The notes under the pieces were generated by a model that was given only the letters and a program-made list of their open reading frames with translations, had not been told where the DNA came from and ran no database searches. From Flavobacterium psychrophilum (GTDB lineage Bacteria; Bacteroidota; Bacteroidia; Flavobacteriales; Flavobacteriaceae), in NCBI GenBank assembly GCA_945897545.1, contig CAMDGJ010000175.1, positions 1-5,941 of the forward strand: a stretch of 5,941 nucleotides of DNA, in the 5' to 3' direction. The translations under genes and the position numbers were made by a program. Shown here one piece after another: positions 1-5,642 of the stretch. The number at the start of each line of letters is the position of its first letter. Position 1 is the stretch's first letter.

Positions 1-302
1 TAAACTTAAATTTATACAAAATATTAAAAACAGATTTCAAACTATCTGATGCAAAAGCAAAAGAATTTGTTGATGCAATAAGAGAAGAAGTCCAAAATGA
101 TATTAAATACGAAAATTCAGACTTTAAAAGTACGGTTAAAGAAGACTTCTTGAAATTGGAATTAAAATTTGAACAAGTAAACACCAAAATAGAATCTGTA
201 AAAGTCGAAATAAAAGAAAGCAAAAACGATATGCTAAAATGGTTTGTTGGAATGTTTTTTGCATTGGCATTAATGATTATAGGATTGTATCTAAAAAAAT
301 AA
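1..302 (+). CDS. Small coiled-coil protein with C-terminal membrane anchor (5' partial)
   Basis: An open frame enters from the left edge (codons in phase from base 3) and ends at TAA 300-302, giving 99 visible residues. The first in-frame ATG is at about 231, inside the protein, so the true start lies outside the window. It begins NLYKILKTDFKLSDAKAKEF, then runs as a charged, K/E-rich helix suggesting a coiled coil (LKLELKFEQVNTKIESVKVE). It ends in one hydrophobic segment, WFVGMFFALALMIIGLYL, followed by KK and the stop. This layout resembles the DUF1640/CCDC90-like group of short tail-anchored coiled-coil proteins. That link comes from memory of the pattern, and no enzymatic motif is visible. 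The likely topology is a cytoplasmic coiled coil held to the inner membrane. A strong terminator follows 20 bases later, so it is transcriptionally separate from tsaC. Function unknown. Confidence 0.75.
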   Translation, partial: NLNLYKILKTDFKLSDAKAKEFVDAIREEVQNDIKYENSDFKSTVKEDFLKLELKFEQVNTKIESVKVEIKESKNDMLKWFVGMFFALALMIIGLYLKK

Positions 303-321
303 TTTTAAAAATAAACTTTAT

Positions 322-366
322 ATAAGTTTGAGAAAAGGATAAATCTTTTCTCAAACTTATTTTTTT
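322..366 (+). terminator. Strong intrinsic terminator
   Basis: A perfect 16-bp stem pairs 322-337 (ATAAGTTTGAGAAAAG) with 345-360. The loop is 7 nt (338-344) and a run of T ends at 366. It follows the stop of the upstream membrane-anchored protein by 20 bases and insulates it from tsaC. It is the clearest terminator in the window. Confidence 0.9.
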
Positions 367-429
367 AGGTAAATTTGCAACCAACTGCAAAGTTTCAATT
401 AACGGGCTAATACACTAGATTAGGATAAA

Positions 430-437
430 TACCTTTG
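430..437 (+). promoter_or_regulatory. Bacteroidota-type -7 box (TAnnTTTG) upstream of tsaC
   Basis: TACCTTTG matches the TAnnTTTG -7 consensus of the Bacteroidota primary sigma factor exactly and lies 18 bases before the ATG at 456. No convincing TTG/TTTG -33 element is seen at the usual distance, so only half of the promoter is supported. It sits just after the strong terminator, where a new transcription unit (tsaC, the insert, cca) is expected to begin. The TTG inside the box (435-437) is in frame with tsaC and could be mistaken for its start codon. Confidence 0.5.
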
Positions 438-455
438 TACCTCATAAAAATTGAT

Positions 456-1022
456 ATGGACATCAACCAAGAAATCCACAAAGCATTCGAAATCATACAA
501 CAAGGCGGAATTATCCTTTACCCAACGGATACCGTTTGGGGAATTGGATGCGATGCCACAAACCCTGAAGCGGTAGCCAAAATATATAAACTCAAACAAA
601 GAGCCGAAACTCAATCGATGATTTGCCTGATGAATGGCGAAAAAATGTTGTACAATGTTTTCAAGGATATTCCCGAAGTGGCTTGGCAAATTATGGATTT
701 ATCCGAAAAACCCACAACTCTAATTCTTGACAAACCTAGAAATGTGGCTGCCAATTTAATTGCCACCGACAACACTCTGGGAATCCGAATTGTCAAGGAA
801 CCTTTCTGTTTCAAATTGATGGAAAAAATGAAAAAGCCATTGGTCTCCACCTCGGCAAATATATCGGGAAACCCCACTCCTATTGCCTTCAAAGATATTA
901 GTCCCGAAATTATAAAAGGCGTGGACTATGTTGTAAATTTGCATCGCGAAAAAATTGCTGGAAAACCTTCGACAATTATAAAATTGACGAGCGATTCGCA
1001 GGTAAAAGTGATACGAAAATAA
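456..1022 (+). CDS. tsaC: L-threonylcarbamoyladenylate synthase, short TsaC/YrdC type
   Basis: This 188-residue protein is a single YrdC domain without the extra C-terminal domain of long Sua5 proteins. The family makes threonylcarbamoyl-AMP from threonine, bicarbonate and ATP in the cytoplasm. TsaD and partners use it to form t6A37 in ANN-decoding tRNAs. Visible signatures are YPTDTVWGIGC (22-32), the KxR substrate-binding pair in KLKQR (K47, R49), PTT (86-88), LGIRIV (108-113), STSAN (131-135) and PSTII (171-175). I chose ATG 456. An in-frame TTG at 435 would add seven residues, but it lies inside the predicted -7 box and so is probably not transcribed as codons. The gene is followed by cca, another tRNA-maturation gene, with only the GxxExxY cassette between them. 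The last base of its stop codon is the first base of that cassette's left inverted repeat. Confidence 0.95.
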   Translation: MDINQEIHKAFEIIQQGGIILYPTDTVWGIGCDATNPEAVAKIYKLKQRAETQSMICLMNGEKMLYNVFKDIPEVAWQIMDLSEKPTTLILDKPRNVAANLIATDNTLGIRIVKEPFCFKLMEKMKKPLVSTSANISGNPTPIAFKDISPEIIKGVDYVVNLHREKIAGKPSTIIKLTSDSQVKVIRK

Positions 1023-1040
1023 ATTTTACCGCAAATTCGC
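991..1040 (+). repeat. Imperfect hairpin joining the tsaC tail to the left cassette arm
   Basis: GGTAAAA at 1001-1007 is the perfect reverse complement of TTTTACC at 1024-1030 in the left inverted repeat. Beyond it, CG (998-999) pairs with GC (1031-1032), ATT (994-996) with AAT (1034-1036), and GCG (991-993) with CGC (1038-1040). The interruptions are bulges at A1000 and T1037 and a mismatch of C997 with A1033, giving 15 pairs around a 16-nt loop. No T run follows, so it is not a classical terminator. It may be chance. It may instead mean that the tsaC tail resembles the element's own arm and was its target, or that it forms an RNA structure competing with pairing of the two arms. Confidence 0.35.
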
Positions 1041-1046
1041 AAATTA
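1022..1046. repeat. Left 25-bp inverted repeat arm
   Basis: This arm is perfectly complementary in reverse to 1443-1467. Its core is TTTTACCGCAAATTCGC and it contains a tandem pair of CGCAAATT (1030-1037 and 1038-1045). Its outermost base is the last base of the tsaC stop codon. Its inner edge lies 15 bases before the cassette gene ATG, so it forms most of that gene's leader. Confidence 0.9.
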
Positions 1047-1061
1047 TTATTTTTAGATTTT

Positions 1062-1445
1062 ATGGAAGAATATATTTTTAAAGACGAAAATTATACAATA
1101 GTAGGTATTCTATTTGAAGTGCATAAAAATCTAGGAAAAGGGTTTTCTGAAATAGTTTATAAAGATGCAATTGAATATGAACTACAACAACTAAATATTC
1201 CATATCAAAGGGAAAAAGAGTTTTCTGTTAATTATAAAGAGACTACTTTAAAACATAAATTTTATGCAGACTTTGTAGTTTACGATAAAATTATTCTCGA
1301 AATAAAAACCGTCGATTGTTTCAACAACAGTCATTATAATCAATGTTTAAATTATTTAAAAGTCTCTAAAAACAAATTGGCGATACTTGTTAATTTCAAT
1401 TTAGTCTCTTTAGAATACAAACGCATCATAAGTTCAAAAAATTAA
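1062..1445 (+). CDS. GxxExxY-family protein (PD-(D/E)XK nuclease-like fold)
   Basis: This 127-residue cytoplasmic protein is about the usual length for the GxxExxY family. The name-giving motif is intact: G27-F-S-E30-I-V-Y33 within GKGFSEIVYKDA. It is followed by YAD (D70) and EIK (E80, K82), the D...ExK pattern of a PD-(D/E)XK nuclease-type active site. The later HYNQCLNYLK segment (91-100) is also typical of the family. All presumed catalytic residues are present, so the gene looks functional. The family's biological role is, to my knowledge, not established, so no substrate is assigned. The ATG at 1062 gives the full family N-terminus. No clear promoter is seen, and it may be read from the tsaC promoter. 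The stop codon, TAA 1443-1445, is the first three bases of the right inverted repeat. Low G+C relative to its neighbours suggests acquisition. Confidence 0.9.
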   Translation: MEEYIFKDENYTIVGILFEVHKNLGKGFSEIVYKDAIEYELQQLNIPYQREKEFSVNYKETTLKHKFYADFVVYDKIILEIKTVDCFNNSHYNQCLNYLKVSKNKLAILVNFNLVSLEYKRIISSKN

Positions 1446-1467
1446 TTTGCGAATTTGCGGTAAAATT
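1443..1467. repeat. Right 25-bp inverted repeat arm; also the cca leader
   Basis: This arm is the perfect reverse complement of 1022-1046, with tandem AATTTGCG copies at 1444-1451 and 1452-1459 and GGTAAAA near its outer end. It starts with the stop codon of the GxxExxY gene and ends directly against the cca ATG at 1468. Translation initiation of cca therefore uses repeat-derived sequence. In a transcript spanning the cassette, this arm could pair with the left arm across a 396-nt loop. Confidence 0.9.
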
Positions 1468-2883
1468 ATGAATTACAAATCAGCCTTAAATAATAAAATA
1501 TTCGAAGTCATTTCTCAAGCTTCCCAAGAACTTAACGTCGAAAGTTATGTGATTGGTGGCTTTGTGAGAGATTTAATCTTGGAAAGAGATTTCAAGAAAG
1601 ACATCGATATTGTCGCTGTTGGCAGCGGAATTGAATTAGCTTTAAAAGTTTCGGAAATGTTGCCCAACAAACCAAAAGTCCAAGTTTTTAAAACCTATGG
1701 AACCGCAATGTTGCGTTTTGAAGATACCGACATCGAATTTGTAGGCGCTCGAAAAGAGTCCTACAATCTCGACAGCCGTAATCCTGTTGTAGAAAACGGA
1801 ACCTTGGAAGACGACCAAAATCGTCGTGATTTCACCATTAATGCTTTGGCTCTATCCTTAAACGAAAGGAATTTTGGCGAATTATCCGATCCGTTCAATG
1901 GATTGGATGATATGAAAAATAAAATCATCAAAACACCTCTCGATCCCGACATTACTTTCTCTGACGATCCTTTGCGAATGTTAAGAGGAATTCGGTTTGC
2001 CAATCAATTGGGTTTTGAAATTGAAAAAAATTCCTTGCAATCCATAAAAAAAAATGCAGACCGAATCAATATAATTTCAGGTGAAAGAATTGTAGATGAA
2101 TTGAATAAAATACTTTCGACAGAGAAACCTTCTATTGGATTTTTACTATTATATAAAACTGGTCTTTTAGATATTATCCTCCCAGAATTAACTGCTTTGA
2201 ATCAAGTAGAAGAAATTGAAGGTCAAACCCACAAAAATAATTTTTACCACACCTTAGAAGTGGTTGATAATATTTGTCCCAATACGGACGACGTTTGGTT
2301 GCGGTGGTCAGCATTATTGCACGATATTGGAAAAGCGCCAACGAAACGCTTCAACAAAAAACAAGGTTGGACGTTTCACGGTCACGAATTCCTGGGCGGA
2401 AAAATGGCTAAGAAAATCTTCGAGAGATTACGAATGCCGCTGAACCACAAAATGAAATTTGTGCAAAAAATGGTGACGATGAGTTCTCGTCCTATTGTAC
2501 TTTCAGAAGATATGGTGACCGATTCTGCCGTGCGTCGGTTAGTTTTTGATGCAGGCGAAGATGTAGAAAGTTTGATGACTTTGTGCGAAGCCGACATCAC
2601 AACAAAAAACCCCAATAAATTCAAGAAATACCATAATAATTTTGAGATTGTTCGCAAAAAAATCGTAGAAGTAGAAGAACGCGATCACATTCGTAATTTT
2701 CAGCCACCCATTTCTGGCGAAGAAATTATGGCAATTTTTAATTTGCAACCTTCCCGCGAAATCGGAATTCTAAAAGAAGCCGTGAAAGAAGCGATAATGG
2801 AAGGAGAAATTCCAAATGAATATCAGGCGGCGCATGATTTTGTTTTGAAAAAAGGTGCAAAAATGGGTTTAAACAAAGTTTAA
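1468..2883 (+). CDS. cca: CCA-adding tRNA nucleotidyltransferase with HD domain
   Basis: This 471-residue class II nucleotidyltransferase builds or repairs the 3'-CCA end of tRNAs from CTP and ATP in the cytoplasm. The N-terminal catalytic domain shows GGFVRD (30-35) and the metal-binding pair D45-I-D47 in KKDIDIVAVGSG. The RRDFTINALAL block is at 119-129 and RMLRGIRFA at 170-178, in the neck/RNA-binding region. A C-terminal HD phosphohydrolase-type domain follows, with LLHDIGK (283-289; H285, D286), HGHE (304-307) and EAD (374-376). Its metal ligands look intact, so phosphatase-type activity is possible. I chose ATG 1468. An in-frame TTG at 1447 would translate repeat sequence (MRICGKI) and is unlikely. 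The gene continues the tRNA-maturation theme of tsaC. Its leader is the right arm of the cassette, so its expression may have changed when the cassette arrived. Confidence 0.95.
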   Translation: MNYKSALNNKIFEVISQASQELNVESYVIGGFVRDLILERDFKKDIDIVAVGSGIELALKVSEMLPNKPKVQVFKTYGTAMLRFEDTDIEFVGARKESYNLDSRNPVVENGTLEDDQNRRDFTINALALSLNERNFGELSDPFNGLDDMKNKIIKTPLDPDITFSDDPLRMLRGIRFANQLGFEIEKNSLQSIKKNADRINIISGERIVDELNKILSTEKPSIGFLLLYKTGLLDIILPELTALNQVEEIEGQTHKNNFYHTLEVVDNICPNTDDVWLRWSALLHDIGKAPTKRFNKKQGWTFHGHEFLGGKMAKKIFERLRMPLNHKMKFVQKMVTMSSRPIVLSEDMVTDSAVRRLVFDAGEDVESLMTLCEADITTKNPNKFKKYHNNFEIVRKKIVEVEERDHIRNFQPPISGEEIMAIFNLQPSREIGILKEAVKEAIMEGEIPNEYQAAHDFVLKKGAKMGLNKV

Positions 2884-2939
2884 CTTTTGTGTATTCTATT
2901 TCAAAACTTGAAAGATAATTTTACAAAAATATAATTTAA

Positions 2940-3959
2940 ATGCAAAAATACTTTTTAAATTCAGCTAAAATAGCTTTAGTACTCGTCTATCTGGTTATTT
3001 TTGCGGGTGCATTTGTACGACTCACAGGCTCCGGTATGGGATGCCCCGATTGGCCAAAATGCTTTGGATATTACATTCCACCAACAGAGCAAAAAGAATT
3101 GCTTTTTACAGCCGGGAAAGAATATAATAAAGGTCAAGTAATCATTAAAGAAGAATCCCTATTAGTCGCTAAAACTGATTTTATATCGAAAACAACTTTT
3201 GAATCATCCAACTGGGAAAAATATTCGAAACACGATTACGCTATTTTTAATCCTCTACACACCTGGATCGAATACATTAATCGCTTACTTGGTGCCTTGG
3301 CCGGCATTGCTTGTATCGTAACTTTTATACTATCATTCGGCTATTGGAAAGAAAACAAAAAAATTATTTTACTGAGTTTTTTGGTGTGCATTTTAATAGG
3401 TTTTCAAGCGTGGTTAGGTAAAACTGTTGTAGATTCAGTGTTAAGTCCTTTTAAGATTACCGTGCATATGCTTACCGCTTTATTGATCGTAGCATTGCAA
3501 TTAGTTATTATTTATGCAGTACAAAAAAACAGAAAAGCAACCGTTTTAAATACTAAATTTAACAGGATCTTGATGCTTTCATTACTTTTTACTATCATCC
3601 AGATAGTTTTAGGGACGGCTGTTCGTGAATATGTGGATACGATCTCTAAAACTGGAGCTCCTGAGATATTATGGCTAAAAAATCCTAGTGTAGTATTTTA
3701 TATTCATCGTTCATTTTCGATACTAGTTTTAGTCACTAATTTATATTTATTTGCGTTAAACAGCAAACTAGCTTTAGGCTTTTCAAAAATAAAACGGGTG
3801 ATTTTTCTGATATTATTATCGATTATTTCTGGAATTTTAATGTACTATTTTGCATTCCCATTTGGAAGTCAAACCTTACATATTGTGATAGCGACGCTTC
3901 TTTTTGGAGTGCAATTTTATATTATTTTAGAGTCTAAATCGATTACAGTTTTTCAATAA
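2940..3959 (+). CDS. ctaA: Heme A synthase (COX15/CtaA family)
   Basis: This 339-residue inner-membrane protein oxidises heme O to heme A for the heme-copper terminal oxidase. It has about eight membrane helices, roughly at 10-27, 116-135, 142-160, 171-193, 209-228, 252-272, 286-304 and 312-332. Family hallmarks are AFVRLTGSGMGCPDWPKCFG (24-43) with the paired cysteines C35 and C41, and the HTWIEYINR block with H107 and the conserved E111. H176 (ITVHML), H256 (YIHRS) and H314 (LHIV) complete the four conserved histidines that ligand heme. The roughly 65-residue outer loop between the cysteines and H107 matches my memory of Bacteroidota versions. The ATG at 2940 follows an A/T-rich leader without Shine-Dalgarno sequence. 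It lies 56 bases after cca with no terminator seen between them, so read-through is possible. Known partners such as ctaB are not in this window. Confidence 0.95.
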   Translation: MQKYFLNSAKIALVLVYLVIFAGAFVRLTGSGMGCPDWPKCFGYYIPPTEQKELLFTAGKEYNKGQVIIKEESLLVAKTDFISKTTFESSNWEKYSKHDYAIFNPLHTWIEYINRLLGALAGIACIVTFILSFGYWKENKKIILLSFLVCILIGFQAWLGKTVVDSVLSPFKITVHMLTALLIVALQLVIIYAVQKNRKATVLNTKFNRILMLSLLFTIIQIVLGTAVREYVDTISKTGAPEILWLKNPSVVFYIHRSFSILVLVTNLYLFALNSKLALGFSKIKRVIFLILLSIISGILMYYFAFPFGSQTLHIVIATLLFGVQFYIILESKSITVFQ

Positions 3960-4010
3960 AAATAAATAACCCTGACTATATTGTCAAATCACTTTGTTTA
4001 ACATCTATAA

Positions 4011-4784
4011 ATGTCTAAACTTGCTGCTGAAGATAAATTTCTTGATTTATCAGATTACGGAAGACCATTTGCAAAACTGTTTGCAAATCAGTTAAAAAAT
4101 ACTCGATTTACGCCCATTCACGTCACAATGCTTTTTGGTGTATCGGGTTTGATTGCTATCTATTGCATTGTACAAAATTATTACATTTTAGCGGCTTTTT
4201 TCATCATTTTAAAATCAATTATTGACGCCGCTGACGGCGAACTTTCAAGGGTGAAAAACACACCTTCCTATGTCGGAAGATACCTTGATAGTGTATTTGA
4301 TATCATCTTAAATTTTTTCTTTTTTATGTCGATTTGTTATATATCAAAAACCCCTTTTTGGATGACATTTCTGGCATTTTTTTGCATCCAACTCCAAGGC
4401 ACTTTATACAATTATTACTACGTGATTTTGCGAAATAAATCGATAGGAGGAGATACAACGAGCAAAATTTTTGAAAACAAATCACCTAGAGCTTTACCAG
4501 GAGAAAGCCAAAAATCAGTCGATATTTTATTTAAGATATATACAATTGTTTATGGTGCCTTTGATAAAATAATTCACGTCTTAGACAGCGATGCTTACAA
4601 AGCAAAAAAGTTTCCCAATTGGTTTATGACATCCGTTTCCCTTTATGGGTTGGGTTTTCAATTGTTAATAATTGCAGGGATGTTATCTTTTAATTTGATA
4701 GATTATATAGTTCCTTTCTTTATTATTTACACCTTGTTGATTATAGTTTTAATAGGGATTCGAAAGACCTTTTTTAAAGATTAA
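4011..4784 (+). CDS. CDP-alcohol phosphatidyltransferase family membrane protein
   Basis: This 257-residue integral membrane enzyme transfers a phospho-alcohol group from a CDP-linked donor to an acceptor alcohol, as in phospholipid head-group or inositol-phosphate synthesis. The signature is complete: D72-A-A-D75-G76-E-L-S79-R80, eight residues, then G89, D93 and D97. It fits D-x2-D-G-x2-A-R-x8-G-x3-D-x3-D except that Ser replaces Ala at 79. The four aspartates that bind metal and substrate are all present, so activity is expected. Hydrophobic segments lie near 35-55, 57-71, 95-111, 116-139, 206-227 and 229-250, which suits a six-helix fold. A long loop (about 140-205) carries charged residues. 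Acceptor and donor cannot be assigned from sequence alone. It starts 51 bases after ctaA on the same strand, with no terminator or clear promoter between them. Confidence 0.9.
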   Translation: MSKLAAEDKFLDLSDYGRPFAKLFANQLKNTRFTPIHVTMLFGVSGLIAIYCIVQNYYILAAFFIILKSIIDAADGELSRVKNTPSYVGRYLDSVFDIILNFFFFMSICYISKTPFWMTFLAFFCIQLQGTLYNYYYVILRNKSIGGDTTSKIFENKSPRALPGESQKSVDILFKIYTIVYGAFDKIIHVLDSDAYKAKKFPNWFMTSVSLYGLGFQLLIIAGMLSFNLIDYIVPFFIIYTLLIIVLIGIRKTFFKD

Positions 4785-4841
4785 AATCACTATAGAAATA
4801 ATCTATACAAAACACGTAAACAACTTAACATCAATAATTTT

Positions 4842-4861
4842 AGATATGTTTATATCTTTTT
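4842..4861 (+). terminator. Weak candidate terminator between convergent genes
   Basis: AGATAT (4842-4847) pairs with ATATCT (4852-4857) around a 4-nt loop, followed by four T. The stem has only one G-C pair, so stability is doubtful. Its position just after the phosphatidyltransferase and before the convergent regulator pseudogene is where a terminator would be expected. Nothing else is visible in 4785-4878. Confidence 0.3.
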
Positions 4862-4878
4862 ATAATTTAAATGTTATT

Positions 4879-5460
4879 TCACCCAATCCAATCTTTAAAA
4901 TCTGATACTTTTTCACGACTCACTATCGCTTCATCCTCCTTATATGTAGGTAAAATAACTTTCAATCTAGAATTAGAGTACAACACAATTTCCTTTATTG
5001 ATTTTAATGGAACTATAAATTTTCGGCTAATACGGAAGAAATTTTTTGAATCTAACTCCTGTTCTAAAACTTCTAAAGTTGTCTCAATTAGATAATTTCT
5101 GTTATCAAAAGTGTGAATATAAGTTCCTTTGTTTTCACTAAAAAAACATTCAATTTCATCTACAGAAATTACCTTAAGATGCTGCCCTATTTTTACCGTA
5201 AACCTAGTTTTGAAATTCTTTTCAAATGGGTTTTGAAGCATTTTTTTTATTTTTTCAAAATCTAAACTTATAGGCGAATTTTAGTTTGGAAAACGCGTTT
5301 TAAATTTTGAAACCGCCACTTCTAAATCATCCTCATCGATGGGTTTTAAAAGATAATCAATAGAGTCTAATTTAAATGCTTTTAACGTATATTCATCATA
5401 AGCTGTGGTGAAAATCACGGCACTTTTTATGTCTTTGTCTATAAGAAACTGCAAATATAG
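4879..5460 (-). pseudogene. Decayed LytTR-type response regulator
   Basis: Read on the minus strand from 5460, the second half of a receiver domain is clear: KDIKSAVIFTTAYDEY, then KLDSIDYLLKPIDEDDLE, ending FKTRFPN. The receiver's conserved Thr (FTTAY, codon 5406-5404) and Lys (LLKP, codon 5346-5344) are there. A TAA at 5283-5281 interrupts the frame. Translation past it continues in the same frame with NSPISLDFEKIKKMLQ and a full LytTR DNA-binding domain. That domain includes FTVKIGQHLKVI, ECFFSENKGTYIHTF, FFRISRKFI and YSNSRLKVIL, and it ends at TGA 4881-4879. Ordinary relatives read straight through this linker, so a CAA-to-TAA change is a simple explanation. About 60-70 N-terminal residues, including the acidic pocket and the phospho-acceptor Asp, are missing upstream of 5460. 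The upstream frame is open only to a stop at 5553-5551 and has no usual start. An ATG at 5241 could still yield a 120-residue LytTR-only protein. No partner histidine kinase is in the window. Confidence 0.8.
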
Positions 5461-5553
5461 AGTATGAGTACGATGGTAATTTTGGTCATAATTCCCAATT
5501 TTTTGGTAGCTGATTAATTCCTGAACAAATTGATGCTTATTGTTATTATTTTA
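5461..5553. other. Unexplained segment beyond the receiver break
   Basis: Homology to a receiver ends near 5460. From there to the minus-strand stop at 5553-5551, the same frame stays open but reads KHQFVQELISYQKIGNYDQN and then YHRTHT, which fits neither a receiver domain nor anything I recognise. On the plus strand, one frame reads EYEYDGNFGHNSQFFGS before a stop, also unrecognised. The segment may be the scar of the deletion or rearrangement that removed the regulator's N-terminus. No insertion-sequence end or direct repeat was found by eye. Confidence 0.4.
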
Positions 5554-5592
5554 AAATTTATACTTACCCAACTGTGGAATTTTGAGGATGAG

Positions 5593-5623
5593 TTGCAACC
5601 TTGCTTGTTTTCTTTTATATTTA
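5593..5623 (+). promoter_or_regulatory. Candidate promoter for the acetyltransferase gene
   Basis: TTG at 5593-5595 lies 20 bases before TATATTTA (5616-5623). This is close to the Bacteroidota TTG-N19-TAnnTTTG arrangement, with the last base of the -7 box differing. It leaves a short leader of about 19 bases to the ATG at 5643. Alternative TTG triplets lie at 5601 and 5605 but are too close to the -7 box. Confidence 0.4.
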
Positions 5624-5642
5624 CAACTAACAACTGCCTTTT

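Larger units (their letters stand above)
1022..1467. mobile_element. Putative GxxExxY cassette bounded by 25-bp inverted repeats
   Basis: This 446-bp unit lies exactly between the end of tsaC and the start of cca. Its two ends are perfect 25-bp inverted repeats and it contains one gene, encoding a GxxExxY protein. Over 1081-1260 I counted 45 G/C in 180 bases (25%). Samples of its neighbours give 47/120 (541-660, tsaC) and 24/60 (1621-1680, cca). Composition, boundaries and the interruption of two functionally related genes suggest later insertion. No target-site duplication is obvious just outside the arms, and no transposase is present, so mobility would need help in trans or a role for the encoded nuclease-fold protein. 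Mobility itself is inferred. Confidence 0.6.

Noticed and set aside
420..944. Minus-strand open frames opposite tsaC
   Set aside because: They overlap a clear YrdC-domain gene, show no family motifs and look like antisense shadows.
1022..1467. Reading the cassette as an ordinary insertion sequence with target-site duplication
   Set aside because: There is no transposase, and no duplicated target bases are visible just outside the arms (…CGAAAATA before, ATGAATTAC after).
2046..2054. Run of nine A in cca, a possible slippage or phase-variation site
   Set aside because: The frame is intact on both sides and Lys/Asn codons in an AT-rich genome readily give such runs. cca is a housekeeping gene and no alternative-frame product is visible.
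1761..2748. Minus-strand open frames opposite cca
   Set aside because: They lie inside a well-supported CCA-adding enzyme gene and have no recognisable domain.
2884..2939. Promoter or terminator between cca and ctaA
   Set aside because: No stem with a T run, and no exact TAnnTTTG box at a proper distance from a TTG, could be found. The bases are simply AT-rich.
4791..4807. TATAG/CTATA hairpin after the phosphatidyltransferase
   Set aside because: It has only five AT-rich pairs with a 7-nt loop and no T run; it is too weak to call a terminator.
4871..5095. Plus-strand 74-codon frame opposite the LytTR domain
   Set aside because: The minus-strand LytTR sequence is conserved and explains the DNA. 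The plus-strand translation is Ser/Phe-rich without motifs.
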